64,000 nt of DNA from Aristophania vespae. Lineage in GTDB: Bacteria; Pseudomonadota; Alphaproteobacteria; Acetobacterales; Acetobacteraceae. The notes under the pieces are model-generated. The model was given only the letters and a program-made list of their open reading frames with translations, was not told the origin of the DNA and did no database searches. Location of the stretch: the NCBI RefSeq assembly GCF_009906835.1, contig NZ_CP047652.1:753001-817000 (forward strand). The letters are read 5' to 3'. Positions 29,021 through 38,283 of this stretch are shown here, piece by piece (positions within the stretch are counted from its first letter, which is position 1; the number at the start of each line of letters is the position of its first letter). The position numbers and the translations under genes were made by a program.

Positions 29021-30328
29021 ATGACCCCTGCTGCCCGACTTTCTGGGGCGATTGATCTGCTTTGCGCGATTCAAAACGCCCCCTTTCGCCCCGCTGACGC
29101 TACAGCTAATAATTTTTTTCGTGATCGCCGTTATATAGGTGGCGGCGATCGCCGCTTTATTTCCACGTTAATCTGGGACGTTTTACGTGGCTGGAGGCGT
29201 TTACATTGGCACTTGCGGGCTATTCCTGGTGAACGCAACAGCGATATTTCACCCAGATTATTATGTGCCGCGCAGCTTATTTTTTCTGGGCAGGAATGGG
29301 GAGACGTTAGAGAGCTATTTTCGGGTGATCGTTATGCTCCTCAATCTTTGACTGAGCGTGAAACGGCTATTTTAAAAGAGCTTTCTGGCAAGACACTTAG
29401 CGATGTAAAGCAACCTAAAGCGGTGAAATTTGAGCTACCCGATTGGGTTTTGCCTTATTTCGAAGATGATTTTGGTGAAAAATTAGAAGAAGAAATGAGT
29501 GCCTTGCTCACTCTTCCTACACTTGATTTACGTGTTAATCTTTTAAAAACAACGCGTGAAAAAGCAAAAATCTCACTTAGAAAAGAGGGCTTTGAAGCGA
29601 CTGAAACCCAATACTCCCCTTGGGGATTACGTTTAAGAGGGCGCCATCCCATTACGTCATCCAGAGCATTTCAGGATGGATTAATTGAGATTCAGGATGA
29701 AGGTAGTCAACTTATTGCAGCGGCTGTAGAGGCTAAGCCGGGCCAGAGAGTACTTGATTACTGCGCAGGAGCGGGAGGTAAAACACTGGCTCTTGCTATG
29801 ACAATGGAAAATAAAGGTCAGGTGATTGCCTGCGATGTGTCTCAGCCAAGATTGGAAGGGGCAATTAAAAGATTGCGCCGCGCTGGTGTACATAATGTGA
29901 CACGCCATTTACTAGCTGAAGGTGATAAATGGGTTAAACGCCGGGAGGCCAGTTTTGACACTGTGCTTGTTGATGCTCCTTGTTCAGGAACAGGAACATG
30001 GCGCCGTAATCCTGATGCACGTTTAAGGTTTTCAGAGCAGGATTTAAAAGAATTAACGGTAAAACAGGCCAAGATATTAAAAATTGCATCAAAATTGGTG
30101 CGTCCCGGTGGGCGATTAGTTTATGCAACCTGCTCATTATTATCTGCCGAAAATGATAAGCAGAGAGATCAGTTTTTAACTGAAAATGATCAGTATGAAT
30201 TAGCTCAACCAGAAGAAATGTCATCTTGGTTAACGGAGAGCTTGAAACAAAAGGCAAGTTTTTCTTTGACCCCAGCTCAAAATGGAACTGACGGCTTTTT
30301 TGTATCTGTCTTTAAAAGAAAAGCATAA
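29021..30328 (+). CDS. RsmB/NOP-family RNA (cytosine-5) methyltransferase
   Basis: A 435-residue SAM-dependent enzyme. An N-terminal NusB-like helical region (about 1-140) precedes the class I fold, which has DYCAGAGGKTLAL (SAM motif I), VDAPCSGTGTWRRNPDAR with the conserved PC motif, and the catalytic Cys in YATCSLL. The order matches RsmB (m5C967 of 16S rRNA), but several paralogues exist in Acetobacteraceae, so the exact RNA target is uncertain. It follows guaB with a 46-base gap on the same strand. Confidence 0.82.
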   Translation: MTPAARLSGAIDLLCAIQNAPFRPADATANNFFRDRRYIGGGDRRFISTLIWDVLRGWRRLHWHLRAIPGERNSDISPRLLCAAQLIFSGQEWGDVRELFSGDRYAPQSLTERETAILKELSGKTLSDVKQPKAVKFELPDWVLPYFEDDFGEKLEEEMSALLTLPTLDLRVNLLKTTREKAKISLRKEGFEATETQYSPWGLRLRGRHPITSSRAFQDGLIEIQDEGSQLIAAAVEAKPGQRVLDYCAGAGGKTLALAMTMENKGQVIACDVSQPRLEGAIKRLRRAGVHNVTRHLLAEGDKWVKRREASFDTVLVDAPCSGTGTWRRNPDARLRFSEQDLKELTVKQAKILKIASKLVRPGGRLVYATCSLLSAENDKQRDQFLTENDQYELAQPEEMSSWLTESLKQKASFSLTPAQNGTDGFFVSVFKRKA

Positions 30329-30421
30329 TTTTGCTTTATCTTTGTAATTTTAATAGATGCTCTGTTTTATCACGAAGAAAATAGCATCAAATTAGTACCG
30401 AATCCGGAGGATGGAGCTGTA

Positions 30422-32254
30422 ATGAAGTATGAAGTTCTGCTTGGTTTAGCAACAACTTTCGGTGCAGGTATGTTGGCACAATGGCTTGCATGGCGATTTC
30501 GCTTAGCAGCCATTGTGATTCTTTTTGCCTTAGGTCTGTTATTTGGTCCCGTATTTGGCATACTTCATCCATCTGTAACGTTAGGATGGACGTTTCGTCC
30601 CATTATTTCTCTTCTTGTAGCGCTTGTTGTTTTTGAAGGCGGCATGGCGCTTGATATCCGTCAGTTAAGAGAGGCGGGAGAGGGCATATTACGCCTGACA
30701 ATGATCGCTCTGCCTATAAATTGGATCTTGGGTAGCCTGGCAGCTCATTACGTTGCGCATTTTGACTGGGGGACGGCCTTTTTATTTGGGGCTATTGTTG
30801 TTGTAACAGGGCCTACTGTTGTTTTGCCTTTGTTGCGTCATACAAAATTACAGCCAAGAATTGCTGCTTTTTTGCGCTGGGAAGCCATAATTAACGACCC
30901 TATTGGTGCAATTTTAGCGGCTATCATTTTACAAATTGTTATTTTGAAAACCGATAATGGTACGGCTTTTTTCTTCACCCAAACTGTTCCCGATATGCTG
31001 GTTGCTGGGGCAGAGGCTATAGCAGCGGGCATCATACCAGCCTATTTAGTACGCTACCTTTTTACGCGGGACTTAATGCCGGAAATCATGAAAGTACCCG
31101 CGCTTTTAACGATTGCATTACTTATTTTTCAGCTTTGCACCATAGAAATGGATGGTGCGGGTCTTATAGCAGTAACAATATTTGGTATGGCTGTTACTAA
31201 TCTTCATATTCCAGGAGGAAATGAACTCAGGCGAACAAAAGAATCACTTGTTGTGCTGATTGTATCTGTACTTTTTATTCTTCTTACGTCTGATCTGCAA
31301 CGTTCTGTATTGGCGCGTGTCTCCTGGCCTATTTTATTATTAACTTTAGTCATGCTGTTTGTTGTGCGGCCAGTGGGTATTTTTATTTCCACATTAGGCA
31401 CAAATATGTCTTGGCAAGAGCGTCTTTTTCTTGGCTGGATTGCTCCAAGGGGGATTGTAGCTGCCTCTGTTGCTGGTGCGATAGGTATTCAGTTAACCGA
31501 TGCCGGATTTAAATCTGGCGAACTCATTATGCCGGCTGTTTTTGCTCTAATCGCCGTGACTATGATTTGCCATGGTTTTTCGCTAAGGCCATTTGCACGT
31601 TATTTAAAATTAACACTTTCAGACGAGCCGGCTTTGGCGCTTTTGGGAGCTAATCGCATTACTGTTGACTTGGCAGATTGTCTCAATAAAGAGTCAATTC
31701 CGGTCCTGATCGTAGATAATAATGTGACCGACCTAATGGCGGCAGCCAAGGCAGGAATTCCTGTCCTTAAAGCAGAACTGCTCTCAACTTATGGACAAGT
31801 CTCTTTAGAGGAAAGACCAGCTGATTATCTTGTCGCGATGACGGGTGATAATATTTATAACGGCATGGTTTGTGGTCTTTTGGCACCTAATATGGGGCGG
31901 CAAAGAGTTTACCAAATCAGCCCTGGTGTTGCACGGTTAGATTATTATAGAGGTGTCTCGCGGGATGCTCGTGGCAAAATTGTAGGTGAGCCTTCCTGGA
32001 GTTATTCATTTTTTGACACGCTCTATAGTCGTGGCTGGCGGTTTGTAGCCAAAAAAATTGAAAAAGACGAAGAGTATGAATTTGGTGTAGATGAAAATCG
32101 CTACGATATTCTGCTTGTAAGACGTGGCAGTGCGATCATCATTCGTTCGGCTGAGGATATTGATCAGCCAACATCTATGAAAGGTGACTATATTGTAAGT
32201 TTACAACCCGTCGAACAGGAAGAAGCAAAAGTAAGTCCTCAAGATCAAAGTTAA
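30422..32254 (+). CDS. CPA1-type Na+(K+)/H+ antiporter with C-terminal regulatory domain
   Basis: A 610-residue inner-membrane protein with about 12 membrane helices in residues 1-395. It contains the transport motif EAIINDPIGAILAA, whose Asp is the ion-binding residue of CPA1 exchangers, and the downstream segment WIAPRGIVAASVAGAIG. Residues about 400-590 form a soluble Rossmann-like TrkA-N-type domain (LALLGANRITVDLADCL), likely to bind a nucleotide and gate the channel. The probable role is pH and monovalent-cation balance. Ion preference cannot be read from sequence. A GGAG lies five bases before the ATG. Confidence 0.85.
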   Translation: MKYEVLLGLATTFGAGMLAQWLAWRFRLAAIVILFALGLLFGPVFGILHPSVTLGWTFRPIISLLVALVVFEGGMALDIRQLREAGEGILRLTMIALPINWILGSLAAHYVAHFDWGTAFLFGAIVVVTGPTVVLPLLRHTKLQPRIAAFLRWEAIINDPIGAILAAIILQIVILKTDNGTAFFFTQTVPDMLVAGAEAIAAGIIPAYLVRYLFTRDLMPEIMKVPALLTIALLIFQLCTIEMDGAGLIAVTIFGMAVTNLHIPGGNELRRTKESLVVLIVSVLFILLTSDLQRSVLARVSWPILLLTLVMLFVVRPVGIFISTLGTNMSWQERLFLGWIAPRGIVAASVAGAIGIQLTDAGFKSGELIMPAVFALIAVTMICHGFSLRPFARYLKLTLSDEPALALLGANRITVDLADCLNKESIPVLIVDNNVTDLMAAAKAGIPVLKAELLSTYGQVSLEERPADYLVAMTGDNIYNGMVCGLLAPNMGRQRVYQISPGVARLDYYRGVSRDARGKIVGEPSWSYSFFDTLYSRGWRFVAKKIEKDEEYEFGVDENRYDILLVRRGSAIIIRSAEDIDQPTSMKGDYIVSLQPVEQEEAKVSPQDQS

Positions 32255-32459
32255 TAAAAGCAGTATTATCAACAAAAAATGAACACACCCTTTTGTTTTT
32301 AAAAACCATATTATTCTCGCTTCAAAGGTTAAAAAGATGTATTATCGTCGAAAATAGCGGATATAATAGCTAATCTTACGTTTATAACGTTTTAAACTGA
32401 GTGAGAGAAAACACCTTGGTGCTCACATAAACTTTTATATTTAGAACGGGGTTTTTTTT

Positions 32460-33164
32460 ATGGCAGGACAGCGCCCAATTTTAGTTGTTGATGACGATGA
32501 AATATTTCGTCGCATATTGGCTGAACAACTTAAAGAGGGAGGCGACTTTGACGTCAGCGAGGCTGCTAGTTTGAAAGAAGCTCAATCGTGCTTTGATGTC
32601 AAAGATGTGCGCTACGATGCCGTTTTGCTCGATGTCACACTGCCAGATGGTGATGGTCGTGATTTTTGCAGTGAGTTGAGAAAAAAAGGGCATAAAATGC
32701 CCGTTATTATGCTTACTGGTTCTGATGAGGAAAAAGATGTTATTCGTGGCCTGGACGCTGGGGCTAATGATTATATTGCCAAGCCTTTTCGCCCAGCAGA
32801 GTTAATGGCGCGTTTAAGAGCCCAACTTCGTATTTTTGAAAATAGCGAAGATGTTGTCTTTGAAATTGGTCCCTATATATTTCGACCTTCCCAAAAACAA
32901 CTTATTGACCAAGCTGCCAATCGTCGTATTCATCTAACAGAAAAAGAAACAGCAATTTTAAAATTTCTGTATCGTTCAGGAAAGCAGCCTGTCGTACGTC
33001 AAGTCCTTTTAAATGAAGTTTGGGGTTATAATGCTGGCGTAACAACCCACACTTTGGAGACGCATATTTATCGCCTGCGTCAAAAAATAGAGCAAGATCC
33101 TAGTACTCATGCACACCTTCTAATAACAGAAGGTGGTGGTTATAGACTTAATATAGAACCTTAA
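32460..33164 (+). CDS. cenR: OmpR-family response regulator, CenR-like
   Basis: A 234-residue two-component regulator. The receiver domain (about 5-125) has the acidic pair DDD (11-13), the phosphoacceptor D58 in LLDVTLPDGDG, the Thr in MLTGSDE and the Lys in AKPFRP. The C-terminal winged helix (about 140-230) has the conserved block VWGYNAGVTTHTLETHIYRL. That block and the run HLTEKETAILKFLYR closely match CenR, the essential envelope regulator of Alphaproteobacteria. No histidine kinase is adjacent, which is usual for cenR. It ends at a strong hairpin shared with convergent xth. Confidence 0.8.
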   Translation: MAGQRPILVVDDDEIFRRILAEQLKEGGDFDVSEAASLKEAQSCFDVKDVRYDAVLLDVTLPDGDGRDFCSELRKKGHKMPVIMLTGSDEEKDVIRGLDAGANDYIAKPFRPAELMARLRAQLRIFENSEDVVFEIGPYIFRPSQKQLIDQAANRRIHLTEKETAILKFLYRSGKQPVVRQVLLNEVWGYNAGVTTHTLETHIYRLRQKIEQDPSTHAHLLITEGGGYRLNIEP

Positions 33165-33172
33165 TATTTAGA

Positions 33173-33216
33173 GTTCATTGCCGCCTTAATGTTAAGTGGC
33201 AATGAACTTCGTTTTT
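33173..33216. terminator. Terminator between cenR and xth
   Basis: A 10-bp perfect stem (GTTCATTGCC / GGCAATGAAC) with an inner TTAA pairing is followed by TTCGTTTTT on the plus strand. It ends cenR and faces the xth 3' end. Confidence 0.8.
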
Positions 33217-33223
33217 GCCTTTA

Positions 33224-34018
33224 TCAAAGAGTGAGTTCTGCGATTACGGGCACATGATCTGATGGTGGTGCCCAGTCACGGGCGTGAGCTAAAATTTCTA
33301 TAGCTTGTAGGTTTTCTTTAAGATCATTAGAAATCCATATATGATCCAGCCTTCTGCCTCGATTAGATTTTTTCCAATCGCGATTACGATAAGACCACCA
33401 AGTATATAATTTTTGTGGTTCTGGGTAGATCAGACGCATAGCGTCAAGAAAGCCTTGCTTTTCCCATTGATTATGGCGTTCTGTTTCTGGAGGTGTGTGG
33501 CAAACAACTTTTAAAAGCTGTTTATGGCTCCAGACATCATGCTCTAAAGGGGCGGTGTTTAAATCACCGACTAAAATACTTCTTTTGGGTTGGTTCTTTT
33601 CAAACCAGGCCGTTGCTTCTTCTATAAAGGCAAGTTTGTGGGCAAATTTTGGGTTGGTTTCTGCATCTGGAATATCACCACCAGCAGGAACATAAAAGTT
33701 GTGAATTGTGATTGGGCCGGAAGCAGTTTTTAATTGAGCGGCTATATGACGGCAATCAAGCCTTCCGCACCAATCGGGGGTGTCTGCGACATGAATTAAT
33801 TCATGTTTTGAAATAATAGCTACCCCATTATATGATTTCATGCCCTTAAAATAATAATGAGGGTAACCTAGCTTTATAATGTCTTCAAACGGAAATAAGG
33901 GATCAGGAACCTTTGTTTCTTGAAGGCAAATAACATCGGCCTGTGTCTCATTAATAAGCTCTTTTAAAAGAGGAAGGCGTAGTCTTAAGGAATTGATATT
34001 CCAAGTAGCAATTTTCAT
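33224..34018 (-). CDS. xth: Exodeoxyribonuclease III
   Basis: AP endonuclease and 3'-5' exonuclease of base excision repair. Its 264 residues carry the full EEP motif set: MKIATWNINSLRLRLP, CLQETKVPD with the metal Glu, the FYVPAGGD loop, LVGDLNTAPLEHD, the DNA-contacting WWSYR, RLDHIWIS, and the final SDHVPVIAEL with the catalytic His. It is a closer match to ExoIII than the other EEP protein in this window. It is transcribed alone, convergent with cenR. Confidence 0.94.
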   Translation of the reverse strand: MKIATWNINSLRLRLPLLKELINETQADVICLQETKVPDPLFPFEDIIKLGYPHYYFKGMKSYNGVAIISKHELIHVADTPDWCGRLDCRHIAAQLKTASGPITIHNFYVPAGGDIPDAETNPKFAHKLAFIEEATAWFEKNQPKRSILVGDLNTAPLEHDVWSHKQLLKVVCHTPPETERHNQWEKQGFLDAMRLIYPEPQKLYTWWSYRNRDWKKSNRGRRLDHIWISNDLKENLQAIEILAHARDWAPPSDHVPVIAELTL

Positions 34019-34113
34019 AATGTAAAGGTGCCTTTAAGTAGTCGCTTCATACTGACCAATAGGATAGGGTAATTTTTCCACTCTAGAGAGATAGTGAAAG
34101 ATTGCTGATCGTA

Positions 34114-35157
34114 ATGTCTAAAATTCTTACATTTGATACGCATATAGATATTCCTTGGCCAGAAAAAACCGCGGAGGGACTTCCTGCCTGGAAGATAACA
34201 GATCCAGATGATCTTTCTAGCTTATGGCAAAGCGAAACAAAACGACGTTTTACGCTTCCTAAAGCGCAGGAAGGAGGGCTAGATGCCGTATGTCTTGTTG
34301 CTTACTCGCCTCAAGGCCCTTTAACCAAAGAGGGGCATGAAGCAGCGTGGAAGCGCGTAAATGCGATGTTAAAAACGATCCAAGAAATTCCTCTTTCATC
34401 TTCTTCTTATAAAGTTAAGCTTTGTTTGTCTGCTGATGATGTTAACCAGGCTTTTAATGAAAAATATTTCTCCATCACACCTGTTATTGAAAATGGGTAT
34501 GTTATCGGTGAAAATATAGAAAATATTCAGATTTTGAGTGAGGCTTACGGCGTTCGTTATATAACCCTCACCCATAATGGTCATAATCTTTTAGCCGACT
34601 CGGCCATTCCTAAAGGAAATGATAAAAACATAATGCATGGTGGTCTTTCTGAATTGGGGAAAGAAGCCATTAAAAGCATGAATCAGGCTGGTATCGTGGT
34701 CGATATCTCTCATGCCTCACGCGATAGTATGATGCAGGCCGTCTCTCATTCTGATGTACCTGTCGTAGCTAGTCATTCATCTATAAAGGCTTTGTGTGAT
34801 CACCCGCGAAATTTAGATGATAAACAGTTACAGGCTTTGGCTGAGGCCGGAGGAGTTGTTCAGATAACGGCAATGAGCCCTTTTTTAAAAAGAGGCGGTG
34901 GGGCTACATTGGCCGAGTTTATGGCTCATATTCGTTATGCTGTTGACCTGATTGGTATTGATCACGTTGGACTATCTTCTGATTTTGACGGAGGTGGCGG
35001 GATAAAAGGGTGGTCTGATGCCAGTCAAACAGCGCAAGTTACCAAGGCTTTAGAGATAGCAGGTTTTGATAATAGCGAAATTAGAGCTTTATGGGGTGGA
35101 AATATGTTGCGCTTATTAAAACAGGCTGAAATTTATTCACAAACGGCAAAAAAATAA
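34114..35157 (+). CDS. Membrane-dipeptidase-like (peptidase M19) protein
   Basis: A Zn-dependent dipeptidase of the amidohydrolase fold, about 347 residues. The first metal motif is DTHIDIP (His-x-Asp). A bridging Glu lies in PVIENGYVIG, His ligands are in DISHASRDSM and ASHSSIKALCDHPRN, and the late Asp is in GLSSDFDGGGG. No signal peptide or membrane anchor is seen, so the bacterial form probably acts in the cytoplasm on dipeptides or D-amino-acid dipeptides. A TTG at 34102 lengthens the frame by four codons, but the ATG at 34114 is the more ordinary start. Neither has a clear Shine-Dalgarno. Confidence 0.85.
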   Translation: MSKILTFDTHIDIPWPEKTAEGLPAWKITDPDDLSSLWQSETKRRFTLPKAQEGGLDAVCLVAYSPQGPLTKEGHEAAWKRVNAMLKTIQEIPLSSSSYKVKLCLSADDVNQAFNEKYFSITPVIENGYVIGENIENIQILSEAYGVRYITLTHNGHNLLADSAIPKGNDKNIMHGGLSELGKEAIKSMNQAGIVVDISHASRDSMMQAVSHSDVPVVASHSSIKALCDHPRNLDDKQLQALAEAGGVVQITAMSPFLKRGGGATLAEFMAHIRYAVDLIGIDHVGLSSDFDGGGGIKGWSDASQTAQVTKALEIAGFDNSEIRALWGGNMLRLLKQAEIYSQTAKK

Positions 35158-35381
35158 TCTTGGGGGTTGTAATGTCATGTTGAAATTCCAAATTTTATTT
35201 GGAGTTTCAACTATTGATATCGGTAATAATTTTATTGCTGGTGTCTTTTTTAATTAATTATTTTAGAAATTTTTGTGTCTACAAAATTACAGAGTCGTGA
35301 CGAAAAAAGTCCCTGGTATAAAAGCTTTAGAATTGGCAAAGAAAAAAGAATAAATTGTCCACTATTTTTTGAAAAGTGGGG

Positions 35382-35411
35382 TTGACAGAAAGAATCGGTC
35401 AAAAATTTAAA
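35382..35411 (+). promoter_or_regulatory. Probable uvrC promoter
   Basis: TTGACA (35382-35387) is followed by an 18-base spacer and TTTAAA (35406-35411). It would give a leader of roughly 170 bases before uvrC. Confidence 0.45.
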
Positions 35412-35499
35412 GTTTTATTTGGTTAATCAGAAATCTCTTTTAAGAATTCTTGTTTTTCAATGAGTTATATTAATTGTCTAAATTTTGTGCAATCTAATG

Positions 35500-35589
35500 A
35501 GACTAGAGGTAAACCCTAGTCTGTGAGCGTTTGCCCCGCAACTATCCACAGCCTTCTCCACAAGAATAGTGGATGAGTGAGACCAAGGA
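35500..35589 (+). promoter_or_regulatory. Structured leader with a cobalamin-riboswitch-like core
   Basis: A 7-bp stem (AGACTAG 35500-35506 / CTAGTCT 35516-35522) with loop AGGTAAACC is followed by GCCCCGCAACT (35533-35543). That string resembles the conserved CCCCGCAACT core of cobalamin riboswitches. A second hairpin follows, in which two copies of TCCAC (35545-35549, 35557-35561) can each pair with GTGGA (35569-35573), then GAGTGAGACC. The 5' GGT-x-CC box is not evident, and eight extra bases separate the first stem from the core. Identity as a riboswitch is tentative, but a structured leader is well supported. Confidence 0.3.
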
Positions 35590-37488
35590 ATGTCATCACA
35601 CGATAACGACTTAAAAAATCAGAATTCTGGGCAGGAGATTGGCGTAAAAGCCATTCGGAAAGCATTAAAAACAATTCCCGATAATCCTGGTGTGTATCGC
35701 ATGCTAGGTGAAAAGGGGGATGTTCTTTATGTCGGCAAGGCGCTTAATTTAAAAAAGCGTGTTTCATCTTATACGCGTCTAAATCAGTTACCAGATCGTT
35801 TAAAACTCATGGTTTCGCTCACAGCTTCCATGGAAATTGTGTTAACGACGACTGAAGCCGAAGCTCTTTTGCTAGAAGCAAATTATATTAAGAAGATGAA
35901 GCCAAGATTTAATATCTTGTTGCGAGACGATAAGAGCTTTCCTTGGTTAATGTTGACAAAAGACCATAAATTTCCGCGTTTATTAAGACAAAGAGGGAAA
36001 CCAATACCAGGTGCTCTATATTGGGGGCCTTTTGCTTCGGCTTGGGCAGTGGACCAAACACTCCAATTATTGCAACGTGCTTTTTTGCTGCGAACTTGCT
36101 CTGATAGTGTTTTATCTTCGCGATCAAGGCCTTGCTTGTTATATCAAATCAAACGTTGCTCAGCTCCATGCGTCGATCGCATTAGCAGTGCAGAATATGA
36201 CAAGTTAGTAACACAAGCACGAGAGTTTTTGTCTGGAGGGGGGCAGGCCTTACAGCAAAAATTAACGCAGGAAATGGAAAAAGCTTCTGAAGATATGGCT
36301 TTTGAAAGAGCTGCTCTTATTCGGGACCGTATCAGAGGTTTTACATCTATTCGGGCTTCAAATGCGATAAATCCCACAAACACTCAAGAAGCTGATGTCA
36401 TAGCAATATGGCAAGAAGCTGGTCAGAGCTGTGTGCAGGTCTTTTTTATTAGGGGTGGTCGTAATAACGGAAACTGCGCTTTTTATCCATCTCATGACGC
36501 AACTGCACGTGCTGAGGATGTGTTGCCAGCCTTCATAATGCAGTTTTATGAAAATAAAATGCCGACCTCTCTCATTTTAACGAATGTTGAGCTGCCAGAT
36601 AAATCATTGGTTGAAGAAGCTTTGACTTTAAAAAAAGGGAGCAAGGTCCAATTAAATGTTCCTTTAAAAGGTGAAAAAAAGACTGTACTTGATCATGCTA
36701 TTTTAAATGCCCGTGAAGCACTTGAGCGTAAATTGGCGGAAAGCACGGGTCAGGCTAAATTACTTGCCAAAGTAGCTGAATTATTTGATTTAGAAGCTCC
36801 ACCACAGCGTATAGAGGTTTACGACAACTCCCATATTATGGGACAAGCACCTTATGGTGTAATGATTGTTGGCGGTGCTGAAGGGTTTGATCGTCGTTCT
36901 TATAGAAAATATTCCATTAAGGGACCCGTAGCACCAGGCGATGATTTTGGCATGATGCGCGAAGTCATGACACGGCGCTTTTCTCGTCTTGTGAAATCAG
37001 AAGGTAATAAGAACGATAGTGCTCTTCAAAAACCTGATTTACTTCTTATTGACGGCGGAAAAGGGCAGGTTAGCGCAGTGAAAGAAATCTTGGAGACATT
37101 GGGCATCACTGATATTCCTCTCGTTGGTATTGCAAAAGGTGTAGACCGCAATGCGGGGCGTGAATGGTTTTTTGTACAAGGTAAGGAGCCTTTTCAGTTA
37201 CCAGAGCGTGATCCAGTTCTTTATTATCTGCAACGTCTTCGCGATGAAGCCCACAGATTCGCGATTACAACTCATAGAGCAGGGCGTTCTAAAGCTTTGA
37301 TACATTCAAAATTGGATGATGTGCCAGGTATAGGTGCTGTACGAAAAAAAGCTCTTTTAGCCCGGTTTGGATCTGTTAAAGGTGTGAAACAAGCCACTAT
37401 TGAGGAACTGAGATGCGTGCCTGGTATCAATAAGGAAACAGCTAGCGTGATTTATGGATATTTTCATCCAGAAGTTGGGCGATCTTAG
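35590..37488 (+). CDS. uvrC: UvrABC excinuclease subunit C
   Basis: Makes the 3' and 5' incisions of nucleotide excision repair. The 632-residue protein has the GIY-YIG nuclease domain (about 27-110: NPGVYRML and [14 protein letters not shown]), a Cys-rich patch with [13 protein letters not shown] (about 178-190), the UVR motif (about 215-250), the RNase-H-like nuclease domain (about 405-570: VYDNSHIMG and [10 protein letters not shown]), and tandem helix-hairpin-helix motifs at the C-terminus ([16 protein letters not shown]). The ATG directly abuts AAGGA, giving unusually short Shine-Dalgarno spacing. An in-frame stop just upstream rules out an earlier start. mfd lies in the same window. Confidence 0.96.
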   Translation: MSSHDNDLKNQNSGQEIGVKAIRKALKTIPDNPGVYRMLGEKGDVLYVGKALNLKKRVSSYTRLNQLPDRLKLMVSLTASMEIVLTTTEAEALLLEANYIKKMKPRFNILLRDDKSFPWLMLTKDHKFPRLLRQRGKPIPGALYWGPFASAWAVDQTLQLLQRAFLLRTCSDSVLSSRSRPCLLYQIKRCSAPCVDRISSAEYDKLVTQAREFLSGGGQALQQKLTQEMEKASEDMAFERAALIRDRIRGFTSIRASNAINPTNTQEADVIAIWQEAGQSCVQVFFIRGGRNNGNCAFYPSHDATARAEDVLPAFIMQFYENKMPTSLILTNVELPDKSLVEEALTLKKGSKVQLNVPLKGEKKTVLDHAILNAREALERKLAESTGQAKLLAKVAELFDLEAPPQRIEVYDNSHIMGQAPYGVMIVGGAEGFDRRSYRKYSIKGPVAPGDDFGMMREVMTRRFSRLVKSEGNKNDSALQKPDLLLIDGGKGQVSAVKEILETLGITDIPLVGIAKGVDRNAGREWFFVQGKEPFQLPERDPVLYYLQRLRDEAHRFAITTHRAGRSKALIHSKLDDVPGIGAVRKKALLARFGSVKGVKQATIEELRCVPGINKETASVIYGYFHPEVGRS

Positions 37489-37590
37489 GTTATTAAAAAG
37501 ATTATCTATGGTAGAACTTTGTTGCCTTTCACTAGCTTATTAAAGTTGCTAATTTTGAGAGCCCTAATTTGAGCCACTAGGTGTAAATGG

Positions 37591-38166
37591 ATGCTGCTTA
37601 ATCTTCCTAATATTCTGACATTTTTTCGTATAGTCTGTATTCCGCTTTTAGTGGTCTTGCTAGCGGTGCAGACTGGATTGTCAGATGTGTTAGCTCTAAT
37701 CGTTTATTTTTTGGCTTGCGTTACTGATTATTTTGATGGGGCTATTGCGCGAAAAAGAAACCAGCTTTCAGAGTTGGGGCGCATGCTTGATCCAATTGCG
37801 GATAAATTACTCGTAGGGGCTCTTTTAGTGGCGCTGGCGGGGCTAGGACATCTGAAGTTTTTTTCGCTTTATGCGGCTATTATTATATTGCTGAGAGAAA
37901 TCGCTATTAGTGGTTTGCGCGAGTTTATGGCGACGCATCAAGATAAAATACCCTCAACGCGACTGGCTAAGTGGAAAACAGGCTTGCAAATGTTGGCTCT
38001 AGGTTTTCTTATTATTGGTGAAAAAGGAATAATAAGATTGCATCTTGCTTGGCTCCCAGCTTCTATGTTAGGCGCAGTTTTGCTTTGGATAGCGGTTGTG
38101 CCTACTATTATGAGCGGTTGGGGTTATTTAAAGGCTGGAGCAAAACGTCTTAAAACGGTACAATAA
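37591..38166 (+). CDS. pgsA: CDP-diacylglycerol-glycerol-3-phosphate 3-phosphatidyltransferase
   Basis: Inner-membrane enzyme making phosphatidylglycerol phosphate, which supplies the substrate later used by cardiolipin synthase. It has 191 residues, about five to six membrane helices, and the CDP-alcohol phosphotransferase signature D-G-x2-A-R-x8-G-x3-D-x3-D, seen as DGAIARKRNQLSELGRMLDP (about 49-68). It lies about 100 bases downstream of uvrC on the same strand, a common alphaproteobacterial order, and is probably co-transcribed. Confidence 0.94.
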   Translation: MLLNLPNILTFFRIVCIPLLVVLLAVQTGLSDVLALIVYFLACVTDYFDGAIARKRNQLSELGRMLDPIADKLLVGALLVALAGLGHLKFFSLYAAIIILLREIAISGLREFMATHQDKIPSTRLAKWKTGLQMLALGFLIIGEKGIIRLHLAWLPASMLGAVLLWIAVVPTIMSGWGYLKAGAKRLKTVQ

Positions 38167-38283
38167 TATAAACCGTTATTTTTTGATAAAACATAAAGCT
38201 GTTGGTCTATACATATTGTAATTAAGCGTTATGTTCGTTTATTACGATTATTACAAAAGGCGACTTAAACGAGAGGAAGAGGA

